This document shows, piece after piece, positions 16,196-25,705 of a DNA stretch of 64,000 nucleotides (positions are counted from its first letter, which is position 1; each line of letters begins with the position of its first letter). Both the position numbers and the translations under genes were made by a program. This DNA is from Hyphomonas sp. GTDB lineage: Bacteria > Pseudomonadota > Alphaproteobacteria > Caulobacterales > Hyphomonadaceae. The stretch covers positions 1 to 64,000 of the forward strand of contig WGNP01000012.1 in the NCBI GenBank assembly GCA_016124495.1, read 5' to 3'. The notes beneath the pieces are model-generated. The model was not told the DNA's origin, made no database searches, and was given only the letters and a program-made list of their open reading frames with translations.

Positions 16196-17116
16196 ATGAC
16201 GAAGCTGAAAGTGGGCGTGGCAGGCGCCGGCGTGTTCGGAAATTACCACGCCCAGAAGGCCGCCGCTTCGGCGCGTGCTGACCTGATGGGCATCTTTGAT
16301 GTCGATCTCGCCCGCGCCGAAAAGCTCGCCGAAACCTTCGGCACGAAGGGCTACAGCGATTATGCCGAGTTCCTGAAAGTCTGCGACGCGGTCGTCATTG
16401 CCGTCCCCGCCACCTGGCACGAATCTCTCGCCCGCCAGGCCATCGAGGCGCACTGCCATGTGCTGGTCGAAAAGCCGCTGGCCCTGTCCGGCGTGGCCGC
16501 GCGCGACCTTGCCGATGAAGCCGCCGCACGGGGACGCATCCTCCAGGTCGGCCACCAGGAACGCTTCGTCGCAAACGCGATGGGCGTGCTCGCCATTCCG
16601 GAAGTTCCGTTGCTGGTCGAATCCGTGCGCTCAGGCCCCGCCGCGCCGGGAGGACGTGCCGGCGACGTGTCGGTAATCTGGGACCTGATGATCCACGATC
16701 TCGATCTCGCCGCGATGATGCTTGGGCGCGAGTTCACCGGCGTTGAGGCGGCCGGGCGCCGCGTGCATTCGTCCCACATCGATGAAGCCGAGGCGGTGTT
16801 TACTTATGCGGGTGGCGGCAAGGCGAAGCTGCGCGCGAGCCGCGCCGCAGAGTTGCGTGAGCGGACGATGCGCGTCGTTTATCCCTCCGGCGAAATCGAC
16901 ATCGACTTTCTCACCCGCAAGCTGAAGAATACGACGCCTTACGAGGTGCGCGTGGACATCGCGGCCGACCTGCCTGATCCGCTCGGCGCCGCCGACGAAG
17001 GCTTCTACGCCGCCTGCCTCGGCCTCGCGCGCAGCCCCGTGCCCGCGCATGGTACAGTCGCGGCCGTGGCAATGGCGGAAGCGGCCGAGGCTGCTGTGCT
17101 GGCGGGCGTGCGCTAA
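16196..17116 (+). CDS. Gfo/Idh/MocA-family oxidoreductase
   Basis: A 306-residue NAD(P)-dependent dehydrogenase of the glucose-fructose/inositol oxidoreductase type. The nucleotide motif VGVAGAGVFGNYHAQKA opens the protein and the conserved EKP lies in LVEKPLALSG. The substrate-domain histidine pattern IWDLMIHDLDL follows. In Alphaproteobacteria similar proteins near lipid A genes act on UDP-sugars, but the context here does not say. The ATG at 16196 is clear because the frame extends far upstream only as antisense of the neighbouring oxidoreductase gene. Its 3' end overlaps the convergent antiporter gene by 4 bases. Confidence 0.88.
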   Translation: MTKLKVGVAGAGVFGNYHAQKAAASARADLMGIFDVDLARAEKLAETFGTKGYSDYAEFLKVCDAVVIAVPATWHESLARQAIEAHCHVLVEKPLALSGVAARDLADEAAARGRILQVGHQERFVANAMGVLAIPEVPLLVESVRSGPAAPGGRAGDVSVIWDLMIHDLDLAAMMLGREFTGVEAAGRRVHSSHIDEAEAVFTYAGGGKAKLRASRAAELRERTMRVVYPSGEIDIDFLTRKLKNTTPYEVRVDIAADLPDPLGAADEGFYAACLGLARSPVPAHGTVAAVAMAEAAEAAVLAGVR

Positions 17117-18303
17117 GCCGGCGGCGGATCCTTCTTCAGCGACGGCGCCACCATGGGCATGGTCAGCATCGTGCTGCCGGCGGCCATAAGCAGCGACGCC
17201 GTGAAGGCCGCATTGCTGATGATCCCCCGGTCCAGCAGGATGCTGGCGAAGATGATCATGATCAGTGCCTTGGTCTGCAGCAGCCAGCCGATCTGCCAGG
17301 CTTCGCCGCGCTTCCATTTCAGCAGATGTCCGGCGGCGGCAACACCGGCAAGCTTGCCCCCCACGGATGCCGCGAGCAGCAGGCCGGCCGCTCCGAACAC
17401 TGCGGCCCCGCCTGCTCCCCATTCGGTCCGCAGGCCGGTTGAAAGGAAGTAGACCGGCATCACGGCCAGAAGGATGTGATTGCGGAAAAGGTCCATCTGC
17501 GCTTCGTCATAGGTATCCCGGTCGAGGATGGCCCCGGCAAGAAAGGCTCCGACCATGAAATGAAGCCCCGCCCAGTCCGCGAACAGGGCGGCGCCCGCCA
17601 TCCAGATCAGGCCGGCATACCAGCGATCGCTTGACGGTATCCGGACCATCAGTTTACGGACTGCATAGGCCATGGCGGCGAACAAGACGAGGAAGATGCC
17701 TTGCCGGCCGATGCGTTCCCAATCGAGCAGGATGGCCGCCAGCACGCCCCAGATCGCGATGTCGTCCAGGCTCGCATAGCGCAGCACCCTCTGGCCGAGC
17801 GGCAGGCGCAGCAAGGTGAGCTTTTCTAGAAGCACCACGAGAATCGGCAGAGCGGTCACGGCGCAGGACATGCCGATTCCCAGGGTGAATTGCCACGGGG
17901 CAGCATTCGGCCCGATCCAGCCCTGTCCCGATTGCAGCATGATCCAGGCAGCGCCGCACCCGAACAGCAAGGGCGTGACCAGAGCCAGGCCGGCTGTCAG
18001 ACCGGTTTCCCCGCGATTGCGCCAGACGGATTTGAGATCCAGTTCAATGCCGGCAATCCAGACGAAGATCATCACCGCCCATGTCGCAACGCCATTCAGC
18101 ATACGGATGACATCCGGCTGGAAGACGAAATCATAATAGGCGGGGAAGGCTGCGCCAAGCACGCCCGGGCCGAGAAGGATGCCGCAGAGAATCTGCACCA
18201 CGACAAGCGGCGCAAAATACTCCGTCTTGAAGCCGCGCCAGACCAGGTATGGCACAGCGATGATGATCAGCATGGCGATCAGGTAAATTTCCGTGATCGA
18301 CAT
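17113..18303 (-). CDS. Kef-type cation:proton antiporter (CPA2)
   Basis: A 396-residue membrane protein with about 11-12 hydrophobic segments and no cytosolic TrkA domain. It carries CPA2-family features: ILCGILLGPGVLG near the N-terminus, the acidic SLDDIAIWGVLAAI segment with the ion-binding Asp pair, and FMVGAFLAGAILD. It would exchange sodium or potassium for protons at the inner membrane. The short form lacking a regulatory domain is common. It lies 28 bases downstream of the SDR gene on the same strand and may be co-transcribed with it. Confidence 0.88.
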   Translation of the reverse strand: MSITEIYLIAMLIIIAVPYLVWRGFKTEYFAPLVVVQILCGILLGPGVLGAAFPAYYDFVFQPDVIRMLNGVATWAVMIFVWIAGIELDLKSVWRNRGETGLTAGLALVTPLLFGCGAAWIMLQSGQGWIGPNAAPWQFTLGIGMSCAVTALPILVVLLEKLTLLRLPLGQRVLRYASLDDIAIWGVLAAILLDWERIGRQGIFLVLFAAMAYAVRKLMVRIPSSDRWYAGLIWMAGAALFADWAGLHFMVGAFLAGAILDRDTYDEAQMDLFRNHILLAVMPVYFLSTGLRTEWGAGGAAVFGAAGLLLAASVGGKLAGVAAAGHLLKWKRGEAWQIGWLLQTKALIMIIFASILLDRGIISNAAFTASLLMAAGSTMLTMPMVAPSLKKDPPPA

Positions 18304-18331
18304 TGGTGTGGCTCCGGCAGGGATTGTCAGG

Positions 18332-19048
18332 TCAGGTCTTGAGGCGGTCGCGGAAGCTGATGCGGGCGCCCGTGCGGGTCTCGTCAGGCCCCGCGAGTTT
18401 GATCAACTCGCGGGCAACCTCCTCCGGCGGGGGCAGTGTCATCGGGTCTTCGCCCGGCATCGCTTCGGCGCGCATGCCGGTGCGCACGGCGCCGGGGTCG
18501 AACAGGTTGACGCGCAGGGACATCTTCTCGTTCTCGTCCGCCCAGGCTTTGACCAGCGCTTCGAGGCCCGCCTTGGAGGCCTGATACGGCCCCCAGAAAG
18601 CGCGCGGGCGCGCCGCCACGCCGGAGGTCACGAATACGGCGCGCGGCGCAGCGGACTGGTGCAGCAGCGGCCCCAGAGCGCGGATCAGGTGGGCGTTGGC
18701 GGTGAGGTTCACCTGGATGGTTTCCTCAAAGCTGCGGGGCCCGGTGGTCTCCAGCGGACCGAGGGTGCCGAGCAGGCCGGCATTGGCGACGAAGCCGTCC
18801 AGGTGCCCGAACTTTTCCGTCAGCGCCTTGCCCAGCGTCTCAATGCCTTTGGTGTCCTTAAGGTCCATCGGCACCAGCAGCGCCTCGGAGCCGAGCGTCC
18901 GGATCTCGTCGTCCAGCTTCTGAAGCGCGGCTTTGGAGCGCGCCACGGCGATCACGAGATCACCTTGTCGGGCAAGCTCAAGGGCAACGGCGCGGCCGAT
19001 GCCGCGCGAGGCGCCGGTGACGAGAATGAGGCGGGGGCTATAGGTCAT
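18332..19048 (-). CDS. Short-chain dehydrogenase/reductase
   Basis: A 238-residue classical SDR. The cofactor motif TGASRGIG is at about 11-18, NAG is in FVANAGLLG, the catalytic Ser in VFVTSGVAA and the Tyr-x3-Lys in PYQASKAGL. It is a NAD(P)-dependent oxidoreductase of unknown substrate. It follows purF on the same strand with a 22-base gap; this purF-SDR pairing is a conserved arrangement in Caulobacterales, so co-transcription is likely. Confidence 0.92.
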   Translation of the reverse strand: MTYSPRLILVTGASRGIGRAVALELARQGDLVIAVARSKAALQKLDDEIRTLGSEALLVPMDLKDTKGIETLGKALTEKFGHLDGFVANAGLLGTLGPLETTGPRSFEETIQVNLTANAHLIRALGPLLHQSAAPRAVFVTSGVAARPRAFWGPYQASKAGLEALVKAWADENEKMSLRVNLFDPGAVRTGMRAEAMPGEDPMTLPPPEEVARELIKLAGPDETRTGARISFRDRLKT

Positions 19049-19070
19049 TGCGCGGCGTGTAGCGCGCGCT

Positions 19071-20522
19071 TTAGACGTCGTCCAGAAGCGAGAGCTGGCG
19101 TTCCTTGTCTGCCTGGTCCTGCTGGTAGTCGACCAAGGGGGTCGGATACTCGCCGGTGAAACAGTGATCCGAGAATTGCGGGATCATGCTGTTGCGCAAT
19201 GGCTCACCAATCGCCTTGTAGAGGCCGGGCACCGACAGGAAGCCGAGGCTTTCGACCTTCAGCTCCTTCTCCATCTCCTCGTGGGTGTGGTTCGCCGCGA
19301 AAAGCTCAGACTTGCCGGCCATGTCGATGCCGTAGAAATCCGGGTTGAGGATCGGCGGGCTGGCGGAGCGGAAGTGGATTTCACGCGCGCCGGCCTCACG
19401 CACCATCTGCACGATTTTCTTGGACGTGTTCCCGCGCACGATGGAGTCGTCGACGAGGATCACGCGCTTGCCTTCAAGCGCAGCGCGGTTCGGGCTGTGC
19501 TTCTTGGAGATCGCCGTCTGGCGGCCCAGCTGTGTCGGCTGGATGAAGGTACGCCCCACATAGTGGTTGCGGATGATGCCCATCTGGAACGGGATGCCGG
19601 AGGCCTCGGAGAAGCCCAGCGCGGCCGGTACGCCGGAGTCCGGCACCGGCACGATCACGTCGGCATCTGCGGGCGTCTCGGCGGCCAGCTGATGGCCCAT
19701 CCGGCGGCGCACTTCGTAGACCGAGCGTCCCTGGATGAAACTGTCGGGCCGCGCGAAGTAGACATACTCGAACGCGCAAGGCGAAGGCGGGCGCGGCGCG
19801 AAGGCGCGGAAGCTCTCGAGGCCCTGTTCGGAAATCACGACGACTTCGCCATTCTCGATCTCGCGTACGAACTCGGCGCCGATGATGTCGAGCGCGCATG
19901 TCTCCGAGGCCAGCACGTAGCCTGTGCCAAGACGGCCGAGCACCAGCGGGCGCAGGCCGATGGGATCGCGCGCGCCGATCAGTTTCTTGCCGGTGAGTCC
20001 GACAAGCGCATAGCCGCCTTCGATCTGGTGCATCGCATCGATCAGACGGTCGACAAAACGCTTCTTCGGACTGCGTGCGACGAGATGCAGGATCACCTCG
20101 GTGTCCATCGTAGACTGGAAAATTGCGCCGTCCTTGACGAGCTGCTGGCGCACCTGGCGCGCGTTCGTCAGGTTCCCGTTATGCGCGACCGCGAAGCCGC
20201 CGAGGGCAAGGTCTGCAAAGATCGGCTGGATGTTGCGCAGCATCGGCCGGCCCTGGGTGGAGTACCGGTTGTGGCCTATGGCGGAATGGCCGGGAAGGCG
20301 CTGGCGCAGGTCGCCGCCAAAATGCTCGCCGACGAGGCCCATATGACGTTCGGAGTTGAAGCGCTTGCCGTCGAAACTGACGATCCCGCAGGCCTCCTGT
20401 CCCCGGTGCTGCAGCGCGTGCAGACCGAGGGCCGTCAGCAGGCTCGCTTCCTTGTTCCCGAACACGCCGAATACGCCGCACTCTTCGCGTGGCTTGTCGT
20501 CATCATTGTCGAAATAGGCCAT
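19071..20522 (-). CDS. purF: Amidophosphoribosyltransferase
   Basis: A 483-residue enzyme for the first step of purine synthesis, converting PRPP and glutamine to phosphoribosylamine. A propeptide of 14 residues ends before the N-terminal nucleophile Cys15 in EECGVFGVFG. The glutaminase motif HRGQEACGIVSFDG, and GHNRYSTQG follow. The PRPP-binding loop is VILVDDSIVRGNT. Length and motifs are complete. The divergent upstream gap of about 110 bases before the esterase-like gene presumably carries its promoter. Confidence 0.97.
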   Translation of the reverse strand: MAYFDNDDDKPREECGVFGVFGNKEASLLTALGLHALQHRGQEACGIVSFDGKRFNSERHMGLVGEHFGGDLRQRLPGHSAIGHNRYSTQGRPMLRNIQPIFADLALGGFAVAHNGNLTNARQVRQQLVKDGAIFQSTMDTEVILHLVARSPKKRFVDRLIDAMHQIEGGYALVGLTGKKLIGARDPIGLRPLVLGRLGTGYVLASETCALDIIGAEFVREIENGEVVVISEQGLESFRAFAPRPPSPCAFEYVYFARPDSFIQGRSVYEVRRRMGHQLAAETPADADVIVPVPDSGVPAALGFSEASGIPFQMGIIRNHYVGRTFIQPTQLGRQTAISKKHSPNRAALEGKRVILVDDSIVRGNTSKKIVQMVREAGAREIHFRSASPPILNPDFYGIDMAGKSELFAANHTHEEMEKELKVESLGFLSVPGLYKAIGEPLRNSMIPQFSDHCFTGEYPTPLVDYQQDQADKERQLSLLDDV

Positions 20523-20634
20523 CGGAAGGTCCGACTCGCTTTGGGGCGCCAGTGTCGGAGCGGGATATAGTTCGCTTTCGCCGTGGGCGAAAGGGCGGAC
20601 CTGTCATCTGCATGTCATGACGCCGGGGCGCGCC

Positions 20635-22005
20635 TCAGAGCATCCGCGCAGGCGTCAGTTTCGGATGGATAACCAGAACGTCACACAGCGAGTCCGGTGG
20701 AAGTTGCACGATGTCGGAAGCTTCAGGCGCCTCGCTCGCGGCGGCGCCGTACCAGTCGAGCCCGATGGGTGTCCGCCGCCATGCGCGCGAAAGGTCTGTT
20801 TCCGGCAGGCTGGCGAGGTCGAACCAGGCAGTTTTCGTGCTCGCATCTGCCAGCAGGCCGTTGAGCGTATCCGGCTGAGCCTTGCGCGAGATTTGCACCT
20901 GCGGCGCGTCGGGTCTCTGACCTGCACTTGTGGGAATCGCGAAGAATGTCGCCTCGGCAAATTCCTGGATCAGCACATTGTAATTATTGCCGAGCTTCCG
21001 GCGCAGCACCGCGCCGCTCGGGACATAACCTGCGAAGTCTCCCGAAGGGCTCCCGCCGGCGACATGCCTGTTGTGCCCCCAGAACACCGCCGCTTGCTCC
21101 TTGGCGAGAGCGACCACGTTGTCCGCGATAAACACATCGCGCCGGCTCCGGTATTCCGGCGTCGCCAGGTTCAGGTCGCCATCCGACGTCTCGTGCTCGA
21201 ACGCGCTGAGGCCCTGCCAGGCCCGCCGCGCAGTGAAGGCGGCGTCTTCGAGACCGGCCGCATTCAGTTCGGCTTCCAACATGCGGCAGGCAGCCTCCGC
21301 CTCGGCGCGCTGCGCGGACGTGATCTGCTTCAGCATCAGGTCGTGGCGGGCAGCGCGGGCATCGGCCGTCAGGATCGGTGCGAGCGCAGCGCCGATCACG
21401 TCTGCTGCGCCGGAATCGATGACGGCAAGCGCCGCCAGCGCGTCGCCCGCGTCCTGGCTGCTGGCCTGGCAATCGACGCCGATCACGCGCACCCGCCGGT
21501 CTGCATTCACCGCGTTCCAGCCACGCAGCCAGGCAAGCAGGTCGGCAATGACTTCGGTTTTCAGGATGCGGAACACCGACGCCTGTTTCACCGCCTCGGC
21601 GGCGAGCAGACCGGTCGGCGCGCCGGAAGCAAACTTGTCGAGTTGCGCGCAGCCAGTGCGGTTGGCTTCCAGCAGGACAACACGCAAGTTGTGGTTCTCC
21701 ACCATCGCCTGGATCAGCACCGACTTCAGCAGCGCATCTTCATGCGAACCTTGGGTTGCTTCTCCCAGCCCCGCCATGCGTGCGACAGCGATTCGTTTGG
21801 CGAGGGCTTTGACGCCCGGATCGTTGGGCGCCAGGTTGCGGATCGGAACTGCCTGCGCCGCCAGGAGGCTGGTCATCGTCGGCGCACCTGAGGCGGGCGG
21901 CACTGTATCGGTGCCGGTTTGAGTAGCACAGGCCGAAACCAGTGCCACCGCGGCCGAGGCCATCAGGAAATTGCGCCGGGACAGCGGGGCAGGGCGGTGC
22001 GTCAT
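20635..22005 (-). CDS. Erythromycin-esterase-like lipoprotein
   Basis: A 456-residue exported protein. The N-terminus has a twin-arginine motif, S9-R-R-N-F-L, then a hydrophobic stretch ending in a Cys at 26 (LVSAC), so it looks Tat-exported and possibly lipid-anchored. The mature part belongs to the erythromycin esterase/succinoglycan-biosynthesis-like family: GLGEATQGSHE has the expected Glu and His, and AVFWGHNRHVAGG the second His. Members hydrolyse diverse esters, and antibiotic resistance should not be assumed. It sits between purF and cvpA, which are usually adjacent, so it may be a lineage-specific insertion. Confidence 0.85.
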   Translation of the reverse strand: MTHRPAPLSRRNFLMASAAVALVSACATQTGTDTVPPASGAPTMTSLLAAQAVPIRNLAPNDPGVKALAKRIAVARMAGLGEATQGSHEDALLKSVLIQAMVENHNLRVVLLEANRTGCAQLDKFASGAPTGLLAAEAVKQASVFRILKTEVIADLLAWLRGWNAVNADRRVRVIGVDCQASSQDAGDALAALAVIDSGAADVIGAALAPILTADARAARHDLMLKQITSAQRAEAEAACRMLEAELNAAGLEDAAFTARRAWQGLSAFEHETSDGDLNLATPEYRSRRDVFIADNVVALAKEQAAVFWGHNRHVAGGSPSGDFAGYVPSGAVLRRKLGNNYNVLIQEFAEATFFAIPTSAGQRPDAPQVQISRKAQPDTLNGLLADASTKTAWFDLASLPETDLSRAWRRTPIGLDWYGAAASEAPEASDIVQLPPDSLCDVLVIHPKLTPARML

Positions 22006-22068
22006 GAACTTCCTCCCCTCACGGACGGGTGCGGGGCCAGACTACCGTGCCCCGCCAAGGCATCAAGG

Positions 22069-22605
22069 TCAGTCGCCTGAGGCGGGTGCAACCGGCGCAG
22101 CGCTGCGGCTGACCTCACGCGCCTCACCGGTCACCGCATCGGCGGCGCGGGCGAGGATCGGGTAGCTGAGACTGTCCTGGATGAACGGAGGCACGCGCTC
22201 TTCCTCGAGCCCGACCGAAAGCAGCACGGCGAAGAAAACCAGCGCCACGCCGCCGCGGATGACCCCGAACACGAGCCCGGCGATATGGTCGAACAGGCCG
22301 ATATCGCCGTTTGTCATGATGGATTTTGATAGAGATTGTCCAAGCCACGCGACAATAACGTAAACAATCAGGAACGCCGTCACCACGAGAATGATATCAG
22401 GTGCGAGCGGATGACTGCCCGCAGGCAGAAAATCTGCAACCTCGCCGTGAAAGAATTTCCGCGCATAGTAGGCCGCTGCCAGTGCGCCGATGAAAGCGCC
22501 GAGTGTCGCGAGTTCGCGCAGGAAGCCGCGGGCAAACGCCATGAGTGCGGAAATCAGGATCACAGCCAGCGCGATGCCGTCAAAAGCAGAAATGTTTTCA
22601 AGCAT
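22069..22605 (-). CDS. cvpA: CvpA-family membrane protein
   Basis: A 178-residue protein with four hydrophobic segments, including IALAVILISALMAFARGFLR near the start, the conserved small-residue and Arg pattern of the family. CvpA was first linked to colicin V production and is now tied to envelope integrity. The ATG at 22605 lies inside the end of radA (8-base overlap), so translation is probably coupled; a longer in-frame start at 22653 would overlap radA further. The acidic/alanine-rich C-terminal tail is cytoplasmic. Confidence 0.9.
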   Translation of the reverse strand: MLENISAFDGIALAVILISALMAFARGFLRELATLGAFIGALAAAYYARKFFHGEVADFLPAGSHPLAPDIILVVTAFLIVYVIVAWLGQSLSKSIMTNGDIGLFDHIAGLVFGVIRGGVALVFFAVLLSVGLEEERVPPFIQDSLSYPILARAADAVTGEAREVSRSAAPVAPASGD

Positions 22606-23980
22606 TTGCAGCGTCCGGCGCAAGGAGATCCACGAGCGCGATAAGCCGCGCAATCGGGGTAACCGTCAAGCCGCCGTCTGCCGCAGGGCTGCTGTCGGGA
22701 CCATAGGCGCGCTGGAATCCCAGCCGCGCCGCTTCTTTAAGCCGCTGATCCATTCTGGGAGCCGCCCGAACCGCTCCTGAGAGGGCAATTTCTCCAAAGA
22801 AAACACTGCGCGCCGGCACCGGATTGCCCGATAGTGACGACAGCAGCGCCGCTGCGGCAGCGAGGTCTCCCGCCGGTTCGTGTATCCGGTAACCGCCGGC
22901 CACGGAGAGGTAGACATCCATGCCCGCAAAGTTCAGCCCGCAGCGGGTCTCGAGTACGGCCATGATCATCGCAAGGCGACCGGAATCAAATCCGATCACG
23001 GAGCGCCTTGGCGTGCCGAACGGGCTCTTGGCGACGAGCGCCTGAACCTCCGCCAGTACAGGGCGGGAGCCCTCCATCGCTGCAAACACGGCGGTTCCGC
23101 CGCCCGGCTCGGCATCGGCCGAGAGGAACAGGGCGGAGGGTTCCTTTGCCGGTGTCAGACCGAGGGCGTGCATCTCGAAGATGCCGATCTCGTCGGTGGG
23201 CCCGAACCGGTTCTTCACCGCCCGCAGGATACGGAACTGGTGACCGCGCTCGCCCTCGAAATAGAACACGGCATCGACCATGTGCTCGACCACGCGGGGG
23301 CCCGCGATGGTACCTTCCTTGGTAACGTGCCCGACCAGGACCAGCGCCGCGCCGGATTTCTTCGCCCAGCGCACCAGCTCCTGCGCGCAGGCACGCACCT
23401 GAGCGACCGAGCCGGGGGCTGCTTCCAGCGCGTCGGACCAGACTGTCTGGATCGAGTCGATCACCACGAAGCCGGGATCCGCCTCCTTAAGAGCCGAGAG
23501 GATCTTGCGCAGGTCGGTCTCGGTCGCGAGCTGGACCGGCGAGTTGGCAACTTTCAGGCGCCGGGCGCGCTCCTGGATCTGCGCTGCGGCTTCCTCACCT
23601 GAAACGTAGACGGTCTTCACCCCGTTGCGGGCAAGCCGGGCAGCGGCCTGCAGCAGCAGCGTGGATTTGCCGATGCCGGGATCGCCGCCGATCAGCGTGG
23701 CAGAGGACGGCACGATCCCTCCGCCGAACACGCGGTCGAGTTCTTCCACGCCGATCAGCACGCGGGGCGGGGTTTTGACATCCGAATTGAGCGCGATGAA
23801 CTCGGTCTTCGGCCCGCGCTTGGTAGGTGTCTTCTCGGCCTTCAGGGCGCCGGGCGGAGCGCTGCTCGCCTCCTCCACCAGCGTGTTCCACTCCCCGCAC
23901 GCTTCGCAGCGGCCCGCCCATTTGGCATGCACGGCGCCGCAGGCCTGGCAGACGAAGGCGGAGATAGAGGCTTTGGCCAT
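22598..23980 (-). CDS. radA: DNA repair protein RadA
   Basis: A 460-residue RecA-like branch-migration ATPase. A zinc finger uses C11, C14, C25 and C28. Walker A GGDPGIGKST is at 98-107, followed by Walker B FVVIDSIQTVW and the RadA-specific KNRFG motif. The C-terminal third is the inactive Lon-protease-like domain (ARSVFFGEIALSGAVR). It processes recombination intermediates. It overlaps cvpA downstream and is divergent from the flavoprotein gene. Confidence 0.97.
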   Translation of the reverse strand: MAKASISAFVCQACGAVHAKWAGRCEACGEWNTLVEEASSAPPGALKAEKTPTKRGPKTEFIALNSDVKTPPRVLIGVEELDRVFGGGIVPSSATLIGGDPGIGKSTLLLQAAARLARNGVKTVYVSGEEAAAQIQERARRLKVANSPVQLATETDLRKILSALKEADPGFVVIDSIQTVWSDALEAAPGSVAQVRACAQELVRWAKKSGAALVLVGHVTKEGTIAGPRVVEHMVDAVFYFEGERGHQFRILRAVKNRFGPTDEIGIFEMHALGLTPAKEPSALFLSADAEPGGGTAVFAAMEGSRPVLAEVQALVAKSPFGTPRRSVIGFDSGRLAMIMAVLETRCGLNFAGMDVYLSVAGGYRIHEPAGDLAAAAALLSSLSGNPVPARSVFFGEIALSGAVRAAPRMDQRLKEAARLGFQRAYGPDSSPAADGGLTVTPIARLIALVDLLAPDAANA

Positions 23981-24058
23981 GGGGGAGGGTTATGCGGGTT
24001 CGCCCCGGACTTGCAAGGGTAGCTGGCAAGTCTTGGCCTGCACCGCTACAGGGAGCCG

Positions 24059-25249
24059 ATGAAACACATCGCGATCATCGGCGCGGGCCCCGCAGGCCTG
24101 ATGGCGGCGGAAGCCGCGCTGGCGCAGGGGGCGCGGGTGGACATCTACGACGCGATGCCGAGTGCGGGGCGCAAGTTCCTGATGGCCGGCAAGAGCGGGC
24201 TGAACATCACGCATTCTGAAGACGAAGCGCAGTTCCGACAACGCTACGACGCACCGGATGCGCGCCTCGCCGCGATGGTGGAACAGTTCGGGCCATCGCA
24301 GATCGTCAAGTGGATGGCGGGGCTGGGCATCGAAGCGCATGTCGGCTCGTCGGGGCGGGTGTTTCCAATCGGGATGAAAGCCTCGCCGCTGCTGCGCCGC
24401 TGGCTCGCGCGACTGGGGGAGGCGGGCGCTGAGCTGCACACGCGCCATCGCTGGACGGGATGGAACAGTACCGGCGCGCTTATATTCGGGCATATGACCG
24501 GGCGTGTGGCGGTTGAGGCCGACGCGGTCATTCTTGCCCTTGGCGGCGCGAGCTGGAAACGGCTCGGCTCGGACGGCGCCTGGGCAGACCTGCTCGCCAA
24601 ACACGGTGTGGCGCTGGAGGCCTTCGCGCCGTCGAATTGCGGGTTCGTCGCGGACTGGTCGGTCAAGATGGCGGCCCAGGAGGGTGCGCCTGTGAAGGGA
24701 GTTTTATTGTCCGCTCACGGACAAACTGTGCGGGGCGATTTCGTTATCACGAAAACCGGCATCGAGAGCGGTGCGGTCTACCCGCTCGCCGCCGCGCTGC
24801 GCCGGGACCTGGCAAAGACGCGCCGGGCCATCATCACCATCGACCTTATTCCGGAGACGGACGAAGCCCTGCTCACAGCACGGCTCGCGGCGCAGCACCC
24901 GAAGGACTCCTTCTCCAACCGCCTGCGCAAGGCCGCCCGCATCGACGGCGCCAAGGCCGCGCTTCTGTTCGAAGTCACGAAGGGCGCGCCGCCGCGCGCT
25001 GCCGGAGACCTCGCCCGCCTCCTCAAGGCCCTGCCGCTGACCCTCACCGGTACCGCTCCGATGGACACCGCCATCTCCACCGCCGGCGGCGTCCCTTGGG
25101 ACGCGCTGGATGACGGTCTTATGCTGAAAGCCCTGCCAGGTGTGTACTGCGCCGGAGAGATGATCGCCTGGGACGCGCCTACGGGCGGCTACCTGCTGAC
25201 GGCGTGCCTCGCGACGGGACGCCTGGCGGGGCGGGCGGCGGGAGCTTAG
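24059..25249 (+). CDS. HI0933/BaiN-like FAD-dependent flavoprotein
   Basis: A 396-residue flavoprotein of the TIGR03862 type. The FAD-binding motif IAIIGAGPAGLMAAEAAL is at the N-terminus, then SAGRKFLMAGKSGLNITHSE, characteristic of the HI0933 family, and AVILALGGASW. The C-terminal GVYCAGEMIAWDAPTGGY is the second FAD contact. Members are NAD(P)/FAD oxidoreductases mostly of unknown substrate. It is monocistronic and divergent from radA. The following 450 bases have no gene. Confidence 0.9.
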   Translation: MKHIAIIGAGPAGLMAAEAALAQGARVDIYDAMPSAGRKFLMAGKSGLNITHSEDEAQFRQRYDAPDARLAAMVEQFGPSQIVKWMAGLGIEAHVGSSGRVFPIGMKASPLLRRWLARLGEAGAELHTRHRWTGWNSTGALIFGHMTGRVAVEADAVILALGGASWKRLGSDGAWADLLAKHGVALEAFAPSNCGFVADWSVKMAAQEGAPVKGVLLSAHGQTVRGDFVITKTGIESGAVYPLAAALRRDLAKTRRAIITIDLIPETDEALLTARLAAQHPKDSFSNRLRKAARIDGAKAALLFEVTKGAPPRAAGDLARLLKALPLTLTGTAPMDTAISTAGGVPWDALDDGLMLKALPGVYCAGEMIAWDAPTGGYLLTACLATGRLAGRAAGA

Positions 25250-25506
25250 AGTCATGAATCCATGGATTTTCGATAGATCCGTGAGCGGAGGTGTTGCGCA
25301 AGGTTGGGCGACGGATTTCATAACGGCTTGATGAGGATGGGTTTTATTTTTCCGAAGCCGGTTTTTGTGTAGGCGCAAGTCCTCTCTTTCTGTCGCCAGA
25401 TGGCCTCATCCTGTTGCAGGCTTTGCATTCCGCGTGTCGATTGCTTCTCATTGATTCTCATTTTTTATCACTTCGTGTCGTTTGTTTCTCGCCCCCTCTC
25501 GGGGGT

Positions 25507-25541
25507 GTCGGATTTCGGCCTTTGGCCTCTATCCGACCTAC
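25507..25541. repeat. REP-like palindrome (GTAGGTCGGAT type)
   Basis: GTCGGAT and ATCCGAC pair around an inner GGCC-TTT-GGCC, and CCTAC follows. On the minus strand it reads GTAGGTCGGAT..., the head-and-hairpin form of repetitive extragenic palindromes mobilised by RAYT transposases. It sits in the 25250-25705 gap, which otherwise holds only an ATCCATGGAT palindrome near 25257 and AT-rich sequence with no gene. Confidence 0.6.
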
Positions 25542-25705
25542 GGGGTGCGCGCGTGGGTTTGCAGTTGAGTATAACCCCAGCCGGAGGGGTGTGGCGCAAG
25601 TTGTCCGGAGAATTCTTTCAGGCGCTTGAGGCGTCTGCGGATTTTATTTCGGGAGGGGGCGGATTTGGTTGCACAAGGCGGGCGTCAGCTTTTGCCGCAG
25701 CCCGA

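Noticed and set aside
20635..22005. Macrolide resistance gene
   Set aside because: Similarity to the erythromycin-esterase family is real, but chromosomal exported members of this family are diverse, so a resistance role is not supported.
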